From contig CAKSLU010000054.1 of assembly GCA_934474225.1 (NCBI GenBank), forward strand, positions 1 to 5,461: a stretch of DNA of 5,461 nt, given 5' to 3'. The notes beneath the pieces are model-generated. The model did not search any database and was not told the origin of the DNA. It saw nothing but the letters and a program-made list of their open reading frames with translations. This document shows positions 1 to 3,600 of the stretch, in pieces. A program made the position numbers and the translations under genes. The DNA comes from an uncultured Eubacteriales bacterium. Its GTDB lineage: Bacteria; Bacillota; Clostridia; Oscillospirales; CAG-272. How positions within the stretch are numbered: the first letter of the stretch is position 1; each line of letters starts with the position of its first letter.

Positions 1-20
1 CCTATATCACGCGCCAACCA

Positions 21-94
21 TGTAGGGACCGGCGTCCTCGACGGTCCGTTTTTGCCTTGGTTGGTGCGGACCGTCGAGGACGCCGGTCCCTACA
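21..94. repeat. Perfect 28-bp inverted repeat (intergenic palindrome)
   Basis: Bases 21-48 (beginning TGTAGGGACCGGCG) are the exact reverse complement of 67-94 (ending CGCCGGTCCCTACA), separated by an 18-base spacer (49-66). A perfect 28-bp arm is far beyond chance. Each arm also contains its own smaller palindrome (GGACCG 26-31 with CGGTCC 42-47), so each arm can fold separately. Outer ends of the form TGTAGGG...CCCTACA resemble short palindromic intergenic repeats I recall from gut Clostridia, but that family assignment is from memory and unverified. The element has no coding capacity of its own. It could be a MITE or REP-like element or a strong hairpin between transcription units; no T-run follows either outer end, which argues against the full hairpin being a simple terminator. 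Confidence 0.85.
26..53 (+). terminator. Possible weak intrinsic terminator inside the left repeat arm
   Basis: GGACCG (26-31) pairs with CGGTCC (42-47), with two further possible GC pairs across a mismatch, and the hairpin is followed by GTTTTTG (48-54). This is the general shape of a rightward Rho-independent terminator. The T-run is only five bases, and the competing 28-bp hairpin would be more stable once fully transcribed. No gene ending upstream is visible in the window. Confidence 0.25.
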
Positions 95-125
95 GGATAG
101 CGGCACATGCGCACAATCCCGCAAA

Positions 126-210
126 CACCGCCTTCCCCGCCCGATTTACAAAAACCGTAGTGTTTTTTTACGGAAAATGTGCATGCGGCGGCTTCGCGGG
201 GGTGGCGGTG
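126..210. repeat. Imperfect inverted repeat / long hairpin in intergenic DNA
   Basis: CACCGCC (126-132) plus CCCCGC (135-140) pair with GCGGGG (196-201) plus GGCGGTG (204-210), giving 13 Watson-Crick pairs around a two-base internal mismatch. The 55-base loop contains a small hairpin of its own, CCGTA (155-159) with TACGG (169-173). A competing pairing, GCGGCTT (188-194) with AAGCCGC (217-223), overlaps the right arm. The role is unknown. It lies upstream of the predicted promoter, so it is not part of the large gene's leader. It may belong with the 21-94 palindrome as one repeat-rich intergenic block. Confidence 0.45.
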
Positions 211-275
211 CAAAAAAAGCCGCGAGGTTTGATAAGTGATAACCGAGGCATGTCCTCATTCGCTTTTATAGTTGA

Positions 276-286
276 TTTGCACAAAA
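276..286. promoter_or_regulatory. Operator-like motif, distal copy
   Basis: TTTGCACAAAA at 276-286 recurs exactly at 512-522, inside the spacer of the predicted promoter. The core is symmetric (TTTG-CA-CAAA). An exact 11-base recurrence in AT-rich DNA is suggestive, but could be chance. It lies about 230 bases upstream of the promoter copy. No regulator gene is in the window, and I do not recognise the site as that of a named regulator. Confidence 0.3.
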
Positions 287-447
287 TAAGAACGGTTTGA
301 CTGTTAAATATGTACATTGCGTGAGACAAATGCGAATGGAAAGTATAAATCGCGTATGAAAAATGTTTGCAATATTTAGTCTTTTGTGTGTTGAAAGCCG
401 TCAAAAACGAGGTTTATTTTTCGGAAAAAACAGAGTCGAATTCGGAG

Positions 448-460
448 GTTTTCACAAAAC
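448..460. promoter_or_regulatory. Perfect small palindrome GTTTT-CAC-AAAAC
   Basis: GTTTT (448-452) and AAAAC (456-460) form a perfect 5-bp inverted repeat around CAC, ending 43 bases upstream of the -35 box. It resembles the symmetric TTTG..CAAA motifs at 276-286 and 511-522 and sits where an activator or repressor could act. AT-rich DNA yields such palindromes readily, so the call is weak. Confidence 0.25.
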
Positions 461-503
461 TGAGCAGATGCGTACAAAAAAATAACACAGAATCCCGAAT
501 GAG

Positions 504-532
504 TTGACATTTTTGCACAAAAGAGATAAAAT
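504..532 (+). promoter_or_regulatory. Sigma-70/SigA-type promoter of the large surface-protein gene
   Basis: A perfect -35 box TTGACA (504-509) is followed after exactly 17 bases by TAAAAT (527-532), one mismatch from TATAAT. This predicts a start of transcription near 539-540 and a leader of about 47 bases before the ATG at 587. The spacer contains TTTTGCACAAAA (511-522), a symmetric motif, so a protein bound there would compete directly with RNA polymerase. This is the best promoter I could find upstream of the gene. Confidence 0.8.
511..522. promoter_or_regulatory. Operator-like inverted repeat inside the promoter spacer
   Basis: TTTTG (511-515) and CAAAA (518-522) are reverse complements around a CA centre, located between the -35 and -10 boxes. 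The same 11 bases, TTTGCACAAAA, occur at 276-286. The position suits a repressor site. The regulator is unknown, and this is inference from symmetry, recurrence and position only. Confidence 0.35.
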
Positions 533-543
533 TAAAGTAACAA

Positions 544-563
544 TGTATCGGCATAGCCATACA
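544..563 (+). promoter_or_regulatory. Stem-loop at the predicted 5' end of the mRNA
   Basis: TGTAT (544-548) pairs with ATACA (559-563), and GGC (550-552) pairs with GCC (556-558), around an ATA loop with one bulged C (549). The hairpin begins about five bases after the predicted transcription start and ends eleven bases before the ribosome binding site, leaving that site free. Terminal 5' hairpins of this kind are known to protect some long bacterial mRNAs from decay, which would suit a transcript of more than 4.9 kb. That role is inferred. Confidence 0.5.
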
Positions 564-573
564 AATTTGAGTC

Positions 574-580
574 AAGGAGA
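574..580 (+). promoter_or_regulatory. Ribosome binding site AAGGAGA
   Basis: AAGGAGA matches the anti-Shine-Dalgarno sequence of 16S rRNA very well and lies six bases before the ATG at 587. It fixes the start of the large gene, because the encoded N-terminus is also an immediate signal peptide. Confidence 0.92.
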
Positions 581-586
581 GAAACT

Positions 587-670
587 ATGCAAAAGAAAAT
601 TCTCAGCCTGATCCTGACGCTGTGCATGCTGCTCAGCATGTTCCCGTTTGTCATGGGAACGTCTGCTGCG
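587..670 (+). other. Signal peptide region of the large protein
   Basis: Residues 1-28 have a short basic start (MQKK), a hydrophobic core rich in Leu, Met and Ile (5-23), and a TSAA end with small residues at -3 and -1, predicting signal peptidase I cleavage between A28 and D29. Cys13 sits inside the core as LTLC-M and does not fit a lipoprotein box (no small residue just before the Cys, and too early), so the protein is probably released or anchored at its C-terminus rather than lipidated. Confidence 0.9.
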
Positions 671-3600
671 GACAGCACGGCAGCGTATACGGAGATCGGC
701 ACGGCGGATGAACTCATCGCTCTGATGAGCGATTCCTCCAAGTGGGCGGGCAACTACCGCCTGACCGACAACATCGACCTGACCGGTAAAACGGGGCAGG
801 CACGCATCGGTAACGACACGACGCCTTTTACCGGTATTTTTGACGGTAACGGCAAGACGGTCAGCGGCATCAGCCTGAACATCACCGGCCACAAGGGTGT
901 CGGCTTTTTCGGTATCGTGCGTGACACCGAGATCCGCAACCTCACGGTCAAGGGTTCGGTTACCTCAAACACGAACTTTGCAGGCGGTCTGATCGGTGCG
1001 ATCACCGGCAATGCGCTTGTCGAGAACTGCACGAGCGAGATTGTCGTAAAAGCGCCCAGCCGTGTCGGCGGTCTTGTCGGTGGCATCGTCCTCAACAACG
1101 CGCTCGGCACGCCGGCAGGCACGCAGCTTGATGCGGCGGCAGGCGCGGAAGTCATTATCCGCGGCTGCACGAACGCAGGCACGGTCACCGGCTCTGGCAC
1201 GACGGCAGGCAACGGCCGTATCGGCGGCGTTGTCGGTTCGGCTTCGACGGGCAAGGCGAGCGGTCGTCACTATACGATTGAAAACTGCACGAACACCGGC
1301 AGCGTGACCGGTTTTGAAGCGGTCGGCGGCGTGCTCGGCTTTACCGACCACACGGCAACCGGCAACGGCGGCAAAATCATCGGCTGCTCCAACAGCGGTA
1401 GCGGTACGATTACGGGTAAGTATGCAAAGGCAACATTAGTCGGCGGTATTGTCGGTAAAACGCAATTGGATGCCGGTACGACGATGGAGATCACCGAGTG
1501 CTTCAACAAAGGTCTCGTCACGGCGCCTGCACAGATCGGCGGTATCCTCGGCTATGCAGCTAAAACCAAAAAAGTGACGACAGAGGCCACGGAGGTCTCG
1601 AAGTGCTGGAATGACGGTGCTGTCAAGGCGACCGGTACATACGAGGACGGCGCTGACGCAGGCGGTATCGTCGGTGTGACGAATCCGTGTGTTGTTGAAA
1701 ACTGCATCAACACCGGCGCGATTGACGGTAAAGCCAACAAGAATGTCGGCGGCATCGTCGGCAGAAACTCCGGTACGAACACCATCCGTTATAACTACAA
1801 CGGCGGTACGACGACCAGCACGACCTCGACCAACATCCGCGCCATCATCGGCGGTCTGGCTACCCAAGCCGGCACCCTCACCCCCAACTACTACAGCGTC
1901 GGCGGCACGGACACCAAGGGCACGCTGATTGCAGCTGCCGACCTTGCCAATGCAGAGGCATATCCGGCTTTGAATGTCGAGCTCTGGATGGCAACGACGA
2001 ACGGTCCCGAGCTGCGCATCTTCCATACGCATAAGGATGCAAACGAAGACGGCAGATGCGACACCTGCGGCCTGAACCTCAGCTGCACGCATGAGACCAA
2101 GCGGTATGAGATCATCACGGCATCCACCTGCATCGCAAAGGGTGAAGCGCACGCTTATTGCACCAACTGCGATGAATATCTCGGCATTGAGGAACTTCCG
2201 CTGGATGCAAACAATCATGCTGCAGTCGGCGCTGCGCTGACGGACGGCAAGATGACCTACACCTGCGCATGCGGCGCATCCTATACGGAGACCACCGCGC
2301 ATGTGGATACGGTTTATGTTTCCGCAAACGGTAAGGCCGTCAAGCTGCCGAACGAAACTTTCGGCACGGCGGAAAATCCGTTCGGCGACTTTGACATGGC
2401 GATGAAGTATGCAGGGGCTGTCGCTTCTGCAAACGGCAGCGCGACGGTCAATATCTCGGATTCCATCACGATTCCCGCTGAATATGAGACGCCTGCCTAC
2501 ACGGGCATGGTTACCGTGACCGGCGGCAAGATGATTTTCAGCGGCGACGCTTCTTTCAAGATGAACGGCGCAATGACCTTCCGCAACACCAGCTTTGATG
2601 TTGACGAGATGGGCGGCGGCGTATACCTTTACGCGCAGAACCACAAGCTGGTCATGGACACCGGCATCAAGATGGTCAACGCCGGTACGACCAGCAAGAA
2701 CAATATGGCAGTCAACGGCGTGAAGATGTATGTCCTCGGCGGCTTTGCAAACAGAGAGTCGAATACCTATGTGTTGGATACCGATGTGACGGTCCGTTCC
2801 GGTGATTACTGGTTCATCGGCGGCGGCAACCGCAATTTTGCCGGTACCATGAAGGTTTCCGGCAATACAAAGCTGACGCTCGGCAAGACAAATGCGGCAG
2901 ACAAGCTGCAGAGCGCTTGGCTGAACTCTTTTGCCGTCGGCAGCGAGTATCTCTCCGGCGACCTCAAGGCGACTGTGCTTGTAGACGGCGGTATTGATGT
3001 CGTTTCCTATAATGTGATTAACCAGAACGGCGGCGACGCAGCATTCATGCGCACGGTTGACCTGATTCTGAAGGGCGACATCAACCCGACCTACGGCTCC
3101 GTTGTGGATATCGCCGGCAGCGCCGATGTTTCGGGCGGCACCATCAATGTGTATGTGGATGAGCGTGTGGCAACCGCTGTTGAAGACGCCGATGTCTTCT
3201 ACGGCGACAACGCCGACGCGACGATTGCCGCAAACAACTACACGGTCAGCAAACTGTCCTACTCCACCTATTGCATCAATTATCTCGGCGGACACACCGA
3301 CGCAGACGAAGACGGTGTCTGCGACATCTGCGGCGGCTCCATGGTCTGCGAGCATCCCGATGATGCACTGGAGTACAGAACGATTACTCCTGCAACCTGC
3401 TCGACGCTCGGCACCGAGGAAGTCTGGTGCAAGAATTGCGGCAAGAAGGTCAGAACGCAGGATGCCGACTACGACTTTGAGAGACACACCGGCTATCGCT
3501 ATGTTGCAAACGCAAACGGTCTCTATGACTACATCTGCGTAGACTGCGACCCGGACGGCGATGCGCCGATTGAGACTGATGTTGAAGTGCCTACGATTTA

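Larger units (their letters stand above)
95..503. other. Intergenic region with no gene
   Basis: I find no convincing coding sequence here. Short open frames on both strands lack a good ribosome binding site and give low-complexity or nonsensical peptides. From about 230 onward the composition turns AT-rich, in contrast to the GC-rich gene that follows. Besides the inverted repeat at 126-210 it holds small symmetric AT-rich motifs (276-286, 448-460, and TTTTTCGGAAAAA at 417-429). A weak TTGACT at 297-302 has no matching -10 element at a normal distance, so I do not call a promoter there. Confidence 0.7.

Noticed and set aside
52..300. Small + strand open frame over the upstream repeats
   Set aside because: It has no ribosome binding site, reads through both inverted repeats, and its peptide shows no recognisable features.
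297..350. Possible second promoter (TTGACT 297-302, TATAAAT 344-350)
   Set aside because: The two boxes are separated by 41 bases, and neither has a partner at 16-18 bases.
168..404. Small - strand open frame in the AT-rich intergenic part
   Set aside because: It has no credible ribosome binding site or promoter in the - direction, and its end overlaps the 126-210 hairpin. The peptide looks like translated non-coding DNA.
544..586. Riboswitch or attenuator in the leader
   Set aside because: The predicted leader is only about 47 bases, with one small hairpin and no terminator or aptamer-like conserved pattern.
587..660. Lipoprotein signal peptide because of Cys13
   Set aside because: The residues before Cys13 (LTL) do not fit a lipobox, and the Cys lies in the middle of the hydrophobic core. 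A signal peptidase I site at SAA (26-28) fits better.
686..1906. CRISPR-like or DNA-level tandem repeat array
   Set aside because: The repeated glycine motifs are conserved at protein level only; the DNA varies in codon choice and spacing, so this is a protein repeat domain.
3102..3542. 146-codon + strand frame inside the large gene
   Set aside because: It is an out-of-frame shadow of the large gene; its Met/Ser/Thr/Arg-rich product reflects shifted GC-rich codons.
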